This document shows positions 53,669 through 62,109 of a stretch of DNA of 64,000 bases, piece by piece. The stretch lies in assembly GCA_964019335.1 (NCBI GenBank), contig OZ025684.1, positions 310,001 through 374,000 on the forward strand. Direction: 5' to 3'. The position numbers and the translations under genes were made by a program. The first letter of the stretch is position 1. Every line of letters starts with the position of its first letter. This stretch comes from Diplonema japonicum. Taxonomy: Eukaryota > Euglenozoa > Diplonemea > Diplonemida > Diplonemidae. The notes below the pieces were generated by a model. That model had not been told where the DNA came from. It made no database searches and saw nothing but the letters and a program-made list of their open reading frames with translations.

Positions 53669-54175
53669 TCAAATATGGATACCAAAGTCAGGGAGCAAGA
53701 CAAGCAGACCAGATGCAATGAAACACGCTTCCCCCATGAGCTGCCCGACTAACTGGGAGCGAAGGGCACTGAGTGACTCATCATCGCCTGGGTCCTTGTC
53801 CCAGTAGTAGTTCGTGAAGATGCCAAGCCCGATGACATCTACGGTACCACCGGCTAAATAGCAAGCGAGGAAGAAGTAACTAACCATTTTTGTGGTGAAG
53901 TTGTACCCGACACCCCATGCTGCAAGGAGCCCAAGGAAGAAGGCACATCCCTCCACAGTCCCTGCCCCAGCCGCCATCAGGTACAGGGATTTCTTTAATT
54001 TTTCTTCTGCGTAAGATGGAAGCTCATTGATAGTCTTCGCCCTCGGGATGCACACTGCCAGCAGGAAGTACAGGAAGATCCCGAGCAGCAGCACGCACGA
54101 CCGCACCCTGTGCCCCAAGGTCGTCCTCTTCACCCCCTTCCCGCTCCCTACTAAGGTAGTTTCTTCGTGAACCAT
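53669..54175 (-). CDS. Four-pass membrane protein
   Basis: 168 residues from ATG 54175 (MVHEETTLVG), directly after an A-rich leader, to TGA. Four hydrophobic segments carry the family motifs GHRVRSCVLLLGIFLYFLLA, FFLGLLAAWGVGYNFTTKMV and MGEACFIASGLLVLLPDFG. The loop after the first helix and the loop between helices three and four are variable. The C-terminal part is nearly identical at the DNA level to 57510 and 59767, pointing to recent duplication or gene conversion. Function unknown; a membrane location is clear. Confidence 0.8.
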   Translation of the reverse strand: MVHEETTLVGSGKGVKRTTLGHRVRSCVLLLGIFLYFLLAVCIPRAKTINELPSYAEEKLKKSLYLMAAGAGTVEGCAFFLGLLAAWGVGYNFTTKMVSYFFLACYLAGGTVDVIGLGIFTNYYWDKDPGDDESLSALRSQLVGQLMGEACFIASGLLVLLPDFGIHI

Positions 54176-54324
54176 TATTTCGTTTTTTTTTTTTCTCCCC
54201 CCCACTGGTTACTTGAATCTGAAGTGAACAAAAAAAAAAAAAAAAAAAAAGAATTAATAAGAAAATTTAGAAACCAAAAAATTGGTTAGGTGAAACGGTC
54301 CCAAGTTTTTATTTTCTTTTTTAT

Positions 54325-55647
54325 TCAACACTTTCTCTGCTTGAGCAAACCCTGCCTGTACAATTCTTTGGCGGACCTCGGAAGCGCGCGCAGCTGCTTC
54401 TTCGTCAGCGTTGCGAGTTCCTTGCTATAAGGACTCCCGTGCGACTTGCTTCCCGAAACAAGGAACTTTTCCGAGGTAGGCGCATCGCTTGACGCAGCGA
54501 GACCGTCACGATACTTCTGCATCAGAGTACTCACAAGGGGGTTGACCCTGCCCTTTTCTATAACGGGAGGAGGCGGAGGAAGACCGAACCCACTCAGCCA
54601 AGCCTCAGTGTAGACAGGGGTGTAAAAACATGGGGTAGTACAAGACGACCTCGAGTACTTCACCACAAAGCAAGGGAGCACAAGACTTGCATCGAAAAAA
54701 ACGCAAGCACCCCCTGGCTGTTTGACACTGGTACTGTACACGCCCCCTATCAGCCCCGCACAGACGAACATGTACCCGCAGCCACGTGTGTAGTTGTCGC
54801 TGATCTGTGGTCCCGTCCCAGTGTAGATGCCTACACCGAAGGCGGATCCGTTTGCGACTGCAATTTTGTTGCCTTTGCCTGGAATGCGAAGACCTGTTTC
54901 TATGATAGGTTTGATGTTATGTGCTGCCGTCCCGTGGAACAGCATAACAGGGGTCATGTCAGAACCAAGCTTTTTAGAGAATGGCTCAGCAAGGTCTTTC
55001 TGGCACACGTTAATTATCTCTTCGGGGTTCATATAGCGATCGTTGAAAGACTTTTTGATCTTTTCTTCAAAGTCCGGCCAATAGACCTCCGGGTTGAACA
55101 CTGAGATGGGTGGTTCCTTTTTTTTGAGTTTTTCCCGCTTCTCTTTTTCTTCTTTTTCCTTTTTCGGCGGGTTTGTGGTCTTCACTGCTGCTTTTGTGTT
55201 GTCGAAGTCCTTCACCATCCATGCGTGGCCTTCCTCTTCTAGATCTTCGTATGTTTCCCAAGTTGGTTCTTTCGCCAGCTTCCATTTAACGAGGTAGTGA
55301 CGCTCTCCTTTTACCCTTGAGCGTTTTAGTATTGCTTCCGGTTGCCAGTTTGTCAGATCTTGGTCTTCCCACGATTCGCCATATGAGTCTGCTCTGTTCG
55401 ATATGAGAAGGTTCTCTTCTTCTTCTTCTTCTTGTTGTTTTTCTGGTGTTTCTAGTGCTTCTTCTTCCTTCTCGAGGGATTCCATGATTTTCAAATACCT
55501 CTGCTTGTCCTTTACGGCCTCTGAGTACCATGTTGTGTCCTCGGAGTTGCAGTTTTGCAACGGGCCCGTCTCCTCGGCGGTCTCGCAGATTTCAAGTAAG
55601 ATGGCCTCGTCTTCGGTGGAAAAGGGCAGGTGCTCCTGGTCGAACAT
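54325..55647 (-). CDS. Chromodomain fused to a PARP-like ADP-ribosyltransferase domain
   Basis: 440 residues from ATG 55647, in a GAAAAAAAAAAGAAAA leader, to TGA. The acidic N-terminus has a Glu run. A chromodomain at about 103-151 (AILKRSRVKGERHYLVKWK, then PTWETYEDL) is followed by a Lys/Glu-rich linker. A PARP-like catalytic fold at about 233-335 shows LFHGT (His238), NGSAFGVGIYTG and a Tyr in DNYTRG, then LVLPCFVVKYS. His and Tyr of the catalytic triad are present. The third position, usually Glu in polymerising enzymes, seems not to be Glu, so mono-ADP-ribosylation or inactivity is more likely. Chromodomains read methylated histone tails, so recruitment of ADP-ribosyl transfer to chromatin is a reasonable inference. 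Lysine-rich C-terminus. Confidence 0.8.
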   Translation of the reverse strand: MFDQEHLPFSTEDEAILLEICETAEETGPLQNCNSEDTTWYSEAVKDKQRYLKIMESLEKEEEALETPEKQQEEEEEENLLISNRADSYGESWEDQDLTNWQPEAILKRSRVKGERHYLVKWKLAKEPTWETYEDLEEEGHAWMVKDFDNTKAAVKTTNPPKKEKEEKEKREKLKKKEPPISVFNPEVYWPDFEEKIKKSFNDRYMNPEEIINVCQKDLAEPFSKKLGSDMTPVMLFHGTAAHNIKPIIETGLRIPGKGNKIAVANGSAFGVGIYTGTGPQISDNYTRGCGYMFVCAGLIGGVYSTSVKQPGGACVFFDASLVLPCFVVKYSRSSCTTPCFYTPVYTEAWLSGFGLPPPPPVIEKGRVNPLVSTLMQKYRDGLAASSDAPTSEKFLVSGSKSHGSPYSKELATLTKKQLRALPRSAKELYRQGLLKQRKC

Positions 55648-55662
55648 TTTTCTTTTTTTTTT

Positions 55663-55887
55663 CTTCCCCGCTTACTTTTAAAAACACGTCTCGAGAGGAA
55701 TTAAAAGGAACAAAGAATGGGATAAGAAAAGAAGAAAAAAAGAAGAAGGAAAAAAAAAAGAAAACCGTTGGGGATAGCGGGAAACAGCTGGTCTTCTTTT
55801 TTTTTTTTTTTTTTTTTTTTCCCGCTTACTTTTAAAAACACGTCTCGAGAGGAATTAAAAGGAACAAAGAATGGCATAAGAAAGAAG
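55663..55887. repeat. Direct repeat upstream of the chromodomain/PARP gene
   Basis: CCCGCTTACTTTTAAAAACA, then CGTCTCGAGAGGAATTAAAA and GGAACAAAGAATGG, occurs at 55667-55722 and again at 55821-55875, with one or two differences, separated by A- and T-rich DNA. It is a duplicated 5' flank that might duplicate processing or promoter signals. Confidence 0.8.
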
Positions 55888-55924
55888 AAAAAAAGAAAAA
55901 AAGAAGAAGAAAAAAAAATATATA

Positions 55925-56060
55925 AGAGTTAAAGGAGGCCGGTGTTGGCGGCACCCTGCACAAGAACTGTCTACTTGATTACAGGGGGCGCACCGCGGCC
56001 GAGTTGTAGCTTCTTCTGCATTCCGCGTCGTGTCCTTAATGCGTGCGGTGTACAGTTCAG
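55925..56060 (+). repeat. Dispersed repeat B, partial, interrupted by retroelement
   Basis: Begins GAGTTAAAGGAGGCCGGTGT and runs through CTACTTGATTACAGGGGGCG to GTGCGGTGTACAG, where the retroelement tail (TTAAAGGAAGTCTTTGTGAG) follows at once. Confidence 0.75.
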
Positions 56061-56890
56061 TTAAAGGAAGTCTTTGTGAGACGCCCCCTTGTGCTCATCT
56101 TCTACCTGCACCTATCCCCTTTCAGCAGCGGTTTCTCCTCCTTTGGTGGTCTTGCCGGCCTTCTCCCCAGCCTGGCCGCTCTTTCTCTTCGTTCTCTTGC
56201 CCATTGTCCTTTCAACGCCTCTAGGTCATGCTTGGTCTTCGGTGATGCAAATATCGCCCTCCTGTTCCATCCGATCACCGCCTTTGTCCTCCCGATGGAT
56301 CGTAGTGTATGCACCTTGTGCTCGGCTCAGCTGGGAAGGCCCTCCTTCCTTTCACCTTCTTCAGTACCCTCCCTAGCTCCCATGTGTGCCAGATCTTCTT
56401 CATCAGTCCATGCAATCTCCTCGCTTTCTGCTGTACTTCTGCGAGATCCCCCAGCTTCCCTCCAAGGGTCTTCCCGGTCACGTTCTCGAATTCCAGTGCC
56501 AGCTCCACCGTCGACACTGACGTGTTCCTGCTGCCTGCATACCAGCGCAGTTGCCGCATCCACCTCAGCACCTCCTTCGTGTACTCCCGTAGGACATCCC
56601 CTGCCGGTAGCTTGCCGAAGTCCTTGTCCGACGGTACTGGGTGTTCTTGACCTTGTGTGATCTCCAGCCACTGGTGTGTGTGGTACACCTCCTGCCTCTT
56701 CGCTTGTAGGGCTGCGTCCCGCTCCCCCACCACCGCCAGCAGGTGCCTCTGCGTTCCTTCGAGCCTTTCCCTGACATCCTTCCCTGCTCCCCTTGGCAGG
56801 ATGCCATTTAAATCCGCCGGAGTGGGGTTTGAACCCGCTTCGCCTAGGTGCAGGGCAAAGCCCTCCCAACTAGACCACCCTGGCCTTCTG
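56061..56890 (-). mobile_element. tRNA-headed chimera with non-LTR element tail
   Basis: Minus sense: a tRNA-like head (56885-56817) with A-box-like TGGTCTAGTTGG and B-box-like GGTTCAAACC is joined at about 56812 to the C-terminal coding part and 3' tail of the same non-LTR element as 32815-33812. The match stops abruptly at ATGGCATCCTGCC, and a one-base deletion near 56310 breaks the frame. The head's acceptor ends, GCCAGGG and CTCCGGC, pair with one mismatch, but no proper anticodon stem forms. This is the layout of a tRNA-derived SINE. Confidence 0.6.
56817..56885 (-). other. tRNA-like sequence, degenerate
   Basis: Has both internal promoter-like boxes and a nearly complementary acceptor stem, but the T stem is one base short and no seven-base anticodon loop with a normal stem can be drawn. 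I therefore call it a tRNA-derived SINE head, not a functional tRNA gene, and assign no isotype. Confidence 0.55.
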
Positions 56891-56921
56891 AAAAAAAAAA
56901 TAAAATGATAACTTGATACCA

Positions 56922-56962
<41 letters not shown>

Positions 56963-57509
56963 GCCCAGTCTTGGATATAATGCCAGCCATGTTTGCCGCT
57001 GGTGGCTGGTGGTCACGTCATGCTAGAGCATTTTCCTTTGATATGAAGGAAAAAGAAGAAAAAAAAAATTCGATAAGGTTTCAGACCCAGGGGCTGGCGG
57101 TGAGCACCATCTTTTCCGCTGCTTTTGGGTCACGGGCACCACAGCTTTCGGGAGCCGTTCCGTGACGCAATCCCGGGAAGCCTTCCACGAAAAAGAAAGA
57201 AATAGAAAAAAAAGAATAGAGAAAAAAAAAAAAAAAAAAAAACACAGGAGAGAGTCCTGACTACTGTAAACCTCTATTTTTTTTTTTTTTAAAAGATGAT
57301 CCTTCCCCGGGATTATCAATTTTTTTTCTTTTTTTTTTTCATCTTTCCTCAAAGGGGGATCCAATATTTAAAAAAAAAAAAACTTTTTTTACCGTGAGAT
57401 GTTACAGCATTCTTTTTTTTTTTCTTCTTCTTTAAAAAAAAATGAACAAAAGGCAGAGATAAAAAGAACATTTAATACACATTGTCCAAAACGACCTTAG
57501 TTCGTATCA
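56891..57509. other. Intergenic spacer
   Basis: T run of about 38 bases (56922-56959), a mid-GC block (56960-57190) with no convincing frame, then homopolymers to the stop of the next gene. Confidence 0.5.
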
Positions 57510-58028
57510 TCAAATATGGATACCAAAGTCAGGGAGCAAGACAAGCAGACCAGATGCAATGAAACACGCTTCCCCCATGAGCTGCCCGACTAACTGGGAG
57601 CGAAAGGCACTGAGCGACATGTCTTGGGGGAGTTGCCACTTTTCCCAGTTCCAAGCATTGTGGGTGTACATACCCAACCCTACAACATCTATCACACCGC
57701 CTGCCACGTAGGAGGCGAGGAAGAAGGTTCCGACCATTTTTGTGGTGAAGTTGTACCCGACACCCCATGCTGCAAGGAGCCCAAGGAAGAAGGCACATCC
57801 CTCCACTATACCCGCCCCAGCCGCCATCAGGTACAGGGACTTCTTGATCTTGTCGTCAACGTTGTCGTTGTCCTTCACATCGTCGATGGTCTTCGCCCTC
57901 GGGATGCACACTGCCAGCAGGAAGTACAGGAAGATCCCGAGCAGCAGCACACACGACCGCACCCTGTGCCCCAAGGTCTTCTTCTTGTCTTTGGTGTCAG
58001 TCAGCCGGGCTTCGAGGTCTTTCGCCAT
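57510..58028 (-). CDS. Four-pass membrane protein, tandem copy
   Basis: 172 residues from ATG 58028 (leader AAAAAAGAAAAATGGCG) to TGA. Helices lie at about 24-42, 66-91, 95-118 and 146-166. The luminal or extracellular loops are variable (TIDDVKDNDNVDDK and HNAWNWEKWQLPQD), while GHRVRSCVLLLGIFLYFLLA and GEACFIASGLLVLLPDFG are constant. It differs from 59767-60288 at only a handful of positions, mainly in the second loop. Unknown family; probably a surface or organelle membrane protein. Confidence 0.82.
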   Translation of the reverse strand: MAKDLEARLTDTKDKKKTLGHRVRSCVLLLGIFLYFLLAVCIPRAKTIDDVKDNDNVDDKIKKSLYLMAAGAGIVEGCAFFLGLLAAWGVGYNFTTKMVGTFFLASYVAGGVIDVVGLGMYTHNAWNWEKWQLPQDMSLSAFRSQLVGQLMGEACFIASGLLVLLPDFGIHI

Positions 58029-58626
58029 TTTTCTTTTTTGTTTTTTGTGCGTTCTGGTTTTTGTAAACGGTGAGTTTAAAGATACGACCTTGGGATTTTA
58101 CCCTATATTCAGGTGGAGGGAGCACCCACTAGGAGGACTAGGACTAGGACTAAAGGGGGCGTGGAAGTGTGTTGTGCAGGGGTGCAAATACAAGAAATGC
58201 CATGGTCCACCACCTGGAGATGGGAGAGGTCACGGAGGCCAAGTGAAAGAGATGAGCCCGGGTCCCGATAAGAGGTGCGAGGTAGTCATGATCTAGACCA
58301 CGACTAGGCAACGCAATACGCAATATGTTGCGGCGCACGAAGGCTTGAAAAAAAAAAGAAAAAAAAAAGATTAAATAATAGATAGTAAAAGAAGAAAAAA
58401 AAGAACAAGGAAATCGAAGCTAAGTTAAAGTCGAAGGTGTTAACGTCAGATAATACAAAAGGAAAGAGGAGGGGAAAAGAAGGTGGGCGTTATGAGCCAA
58501 AGGAGGTTTTTGTGAGCACGCCCCGTTGTTCTCAGCACGTACACCGGTGAAATCGAGTAAAATATTTTTGTTTGTTGAAAAAGTTAAAAATGGTGAATTG
58601 AGCGAAGAGTCGAAAAAAGGAAAACT

Positions 58627-58666
<40 letters not shown>

Positions 58667-59766
58667 GCAGTCCTAATTTCTAAATTGAGAAAAAACTCAA
58701 AGTAGGACAAACCCCCTCATGGAGGGCCGCCCTTGAAAAATAAGTGAAAAAATAATGGGGGGGTAGGGGTCTTCTTTTCTCCTGAAACAAAAAAGGGGGT
58801 TGGTCACGTTTTAGAACAACGTGCCACGCCCATAGGCCTAATGGCCGGGGAGGGAGCATTTTTTTCTTTCTTTTTTTCCCGTTCTTTTTTCGAACTACTG
58901 CGAACGCTTTAAAAAAAAAAAAAAAGGAAAAGAAAAAAAAAAACATTTTACCAGAGTTGATCGTCCGCAACTTTGCCTTGCCTTTTTGAGGTGGTAAAAA
59001 AAAAAAAGAAGTAGTTACCGGGTTAACTCGTTTTGCAACGACCAACCGCCTCGTGTGGGGTGTAAGCTTAAAATTATGAGAGAATAAAAAAGGTTTCCCC
59101 CCCCCCCCCCCACATTGCAACATGGTTAACTCATACCGAGGAGCTAGATACATCTAGCGGAAGAAGAAAAGAAAAAAAAAAGAAAATTAAAATTCTTTTG
59201 CCGAAAAGGGAGGAGAAGAAGTAAGTGCAGATGGGAGAAAAAGAAAAAGGAAAAAAAAAAAAAAAAAAAGAGAATACCCCGTTCACTTCACGAAGAAACT
59301 ACCTGGATGTTCCCAGTCAAATAAAAGAACACCGCAAATCAACAGCAGAGCAAAGGAGGGAGTGAATTAAAAGAACTGGGGGGAGAGGGAGAACAAAAAG
59401 AAATTCACTACAAACGGGATACAAAGTGGGTTTTTTTGGAGTCGTTCCCTGCTCATAGTCAACAGCAGAGCAAAGGTGAACTAATAATGAAACTACACGC
59501 TGGCCTTTAGAAAACCAGTAGAGGTTTTCTTTTTTTTTTTTTTTCGTGCAATAAGATCAAGAAAGTGCTTTTCAACCAAAGACAAAAAGAACTCCATTGC
59601 TTAGATAAAAAGAATTAAAATAAAACTCAAAGCTCCCTGAGACGAAAGCGTAGACAAATCTCGCGACTCCTCCAGAGGCACCCTTCAATGGCTCCTACTT
59701 TTCCCGACCAATAATAAAATAAAAACGTGGATCGCAAAAACAAAGAATAGACGAGTCCCGATTCCA
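58029..59766. other. Intergenic spacer between two tandem membrane-protein genes
   Basis: Contains a GC-rich patch (58080-58330), with GGACTAGGACTAGGACTA near 58135 and a short plus-strand frame rich in Cys, Gly and His that I cannot assign. It also holds a retroelement-tail-like fragment (58490-58550), repeat J (58690-58738; shared with about 62190-62240: AGGACAAACCCCCTCATGGA), a CAACAGCAGAGCAAAGG word repeated at 59340 and 59460, and repeat H (59656-59715). Confidence 0.55.
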
Positions 59767-60288
59767 TCAAATATGTACACCAAAGTCAGGGAGCAAGACA
59801 AGCAGACCAGATGCAATGAAACACGCTTCCCCCATGAGCTGCCCGACTAACTGGGAGCGAAAGGCACTGAGCGACACGCCCTGAGGGAGTTGCCACTCCT
59901 CCCAGTTCCAAGCTTCGCGGGTGTACATACCCAACCCTACAACATCTATCACACCGCCTGCCACGTAGGAGGCGAGGAAGAAGGTTCCGACCATTTTTGT
60001 GGTGAAGTTGTACCCGACACCCCATGCTGCAAGGAGCCCAAGGAAGAAGGCACATCCCTCCACTATACCCGCCCCAGCCGCCATCAGGTACAGGGACTTC
60101 TTGATCTTGTCGTCAACGTTGTCGTTGTCCTTCACATCGTCGATGGTCTTCGCCCTCGGGATGCACACTGCCAGCAGGAAGTACAGGAAGATCCCGAGCA
60201 GCAGCACGCACGACCGCACCCTGTGCCCCAAGGTCTTCTTCTTGTCTTTGGTGTCAGTCAGCCGAGCAGCTTCGAGGTCTTTCGCCAT
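59767..60288 (-). CDS. Four-pass membrane protein, tandem copy
   Basis: 173 residues from ATG 60288 (leader CAACAAAAGAAAAATGGCG) to TGA. It is near-identical to 57510-58028, with an extra Ala near the N-terminus (EAARLTD), REAWNWEEWQLPQGV in the second loop and FGVHI at the end. Four membrane segments are in the same places. Close identity over the whole gene with unrelated spacer sequence indicates recent tandem duplication with spacer turnover. Confidence 0.82.
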   Translation of the reverse strand: MAKDLEAARLTDTKDKKKTLGHRVRSCVLLLGIFLYFLLAVCIPRAKTIDDVKDNDNVDDKIKKSLYLMAAGAGIVEGCAFFLGLLAAWGVGYNFTTKMVGTFFLASYVAGGVIDVVGLGMYTREAWNWEEWQLPQGVSLSAFRSQLVGQLMGEACFIASGLLVLLPDFGVHI

Positions 60289-60514
60289 TTTTCTTTTGTT
60301 GCGTCTGTCATTAATATTTTCGGGGGGGGAGGAAAAAAAAATATACTAAAATCTACTTCAGAACGAATAATAGTGAATTGTTCTTCATTTTTTTAAGAAG
60401 AACAAAAAAAAAAACATAAAGAGATAAGGGAAGGAGAATAGGGGGGGGGGGGGGGGGGGGAACAACTAGAGTTCACGAGAGGCTGTAAGATGGCCTTTGA
60501 GTGATAAAAAGAAT
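60289..60514. other. Short spacer
   Basis: AT-rich 5' flank of the membrane-protein gene with a G run of about 19 bases at 60441-60460. No other feature. Confidence 0.4.
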
Positions 60515-61106
60515 TACTGTAAAACAAAAATCACCGGAAGATAAAATGTCCGGAAGCTGGCGGTCCGGATATTTTTTCTTCCGGACATTTTTTTCCTGGG
60601 ACCCCCTTTTTTTTTTAAAGGGCTGGACCCGAAAACAGATGAAACTAGTGTCTGTAGCAAGAGAAAATCAAACGAAAATCAGAGAATTGAATTACGTACT
60701 TTTCCAGATCCTGATTGTTCGCTTCTACCACAAGCTTGTTGAACCGAACCACTGTGCTTGCTTTAGGGTTGTTCTTATGCTTTGCGGGTTTGCGTCATGG
60801 AGCCAATGTCCAGTATATCAGACTGGAAGCACCGCTTTGGTAGCTCCAAGGTCGATCCCCCTGCCGCACCCGTTACTGCGGGTCGCAAGCCTCTTCTGAA
60901 CTAGGAAGAAACAACAAAGCTCTTTGTTTGGATCCAGGTGCAGAACGGAAGGGGGTGCCGGTAGCAGCGTCGGGCATCTGCCTGTATGCAGAGGGCCAAC
61001 CAGCTGTGCCCCAAGCATGGCATCACAAGCCGCCGCCCAACAATAGGGAAGTCTAGCAGCCCCAAAGACACCCAAGCAGCGAGGAGGTTCACAGGGATCA
61101 GGCCGG

Positions 61107-61620
61107 TTGACCTGGAACATGGACCAGCTGCTGCCACTGGGAAGAAGACGAAAAGGGGTCCCAAGGTTGTCAAGGTTAGGGATTTGGGACAAGCGTGCCG
61201 TCACCGGACAGTTTTGCGTTTCCCTGTCTGGTGGCAAACTGCACCCGCAGTTAATTTACACGGGAAAAACAGAACCAGCTCGCGGCAGGAAATACCCCGG
61301 GTCCGTCCCTCGTGTTGCACACCCCCCAAAAGGCTGGAGTTTAACAGGAAACACTTCGGCTCTGGGTAAAAGATTTGTTTCTCCCCTTTGCTACAACCTC
61401 ATCGAGTCATCGGGCTGAGCACCCACCGAGCCCATCCTACTCATCCTGGATGACTACAATGTCCACACTACGCAGGCTTTTGTGAACTTGTTTTCAGAAA
61501 CAAACGTTCACTTAGCGTTTGTCCCCCAGACTTCACCTATTTGTGCCAGCCCAAGACTTGCTGAGGCCGAGGCCAGGCGCACTGCCAAGACTGCGAAGGC
61601 AGCTGAAATGATTGTAAGTT
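61107..61620 (+). pseudogene. Broken pogo-like DDE transposase
   Basis: The catalytic-domain region is in one frame except for a TGA at 61416. The first catalytic Asp lies in NMDQ, and the second in the LILDDYN block. The usual third Asp region (LQPLD-type) is not seen after FVPQTSP. The N-terminal DNA-binding part is missing or scrambled. Not functional. Confidence 0.75.
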
Positions 61621-61678
61621 AAGCAGCAAACAAGACGGCCAGACGTGCGGACAGGTAGCCCTTTCCTCGCCCCTTTTT

Positions 61679-61828
61679 TAGTTTTATTGGTCGGGAAAAG
61701 TACTCTCCAACCTGCTGGGACGCAGCCATTGAAGGGTGCCTCTCACCTGAAGATATTCCCACTTGCAATATCATTTCAGTCACCTGAAGAGGTCAGCATC
61801 TGGAGGAGTCGCGAGATATATCCTTCCC
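61679..61828 (-). repeat. Repeat H inside the pogo relic
   Basis: Inverted copy relative to 25038-25145 and 59656-59715: GGTCGGGAAAAGTACTCTCC, AACCTGCTGGGACGC, GAAGGGTGCC and GGAGGAGTCGCGAG. Confidence 0.55.
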
Positions 61829-61984
61829 CTTTTTAGAGCATGCACGCTTTCGTCGGATTTGAATTTTATTTTGCCGTTCTTAAGACTCTTGCACAGAAAT
61901 ATAAGTTTTCCAGACAGAGGGTACAGTGCGTAGGGCAGGCTAGGTACCCCCTTAGAAAAGTGCCCAAAAAAAAAAAAAAAAAAA

Positions 61985-62028
61985 AGAGACATTTAAGGGT
62001 ACCTGCGGTATGTGGCAGGACGCCTGAA
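61985..62028 (+). repeat. Repeat C inside the pogo relic
   Basis: AGAGACATTTAAGGGTACCT, then GCGGTATGTGGCAGGACGCC, after an A run. It is nearly identical to 50527-50570. Confidence 0.7.
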
Positions 62029-62109
62029 AAAAATGTACGGAAGAAAAAATCACCGGATGTTTCGGCGGTCCGGATATATTATCTTCCGGTGGATTTTTGT
62101 TTTACAGTA

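Larger units (their letters stand above)
60515..62109 (+). mobile_element. pogo-type (Tc1/mariner superfamily) transposon relic
   Basis: Ends are inverted: TACTGTAAAACAAAAATC at the left and, read inward from 62109, TACTGTAAAACAAAAATCCA; TA sits at each outer edge as expected for a TA target duplication. CCGGAAGATAA follows in both arms, with further CCGGA words. Inside, a plus frame (61107-61600) encodes NMDQLLPLGRRRK, DKRAVTGQFCVSLSGGKLHP and QLIYTGKTE, then after an in-frame TGA (61416-61418) LLILDDYNVHTTQAFVNLF. These are the order and spacing of a DDE_1 (pogo/Tigger) catalytic domain. The 5' coding part is unreadable. Repeats H (inverted) and C lie in its 3' part, so other elements inserted later. 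Confidence 0.82.

Noticed and set aside
56817-56885. A functional tRNA gene
   Set aside because: The boxes and acceptor stem are suggestive, but no valid anticodon arm can be drawn, the T stem is one base short, and the sequence runs straight into retroelement DNA.
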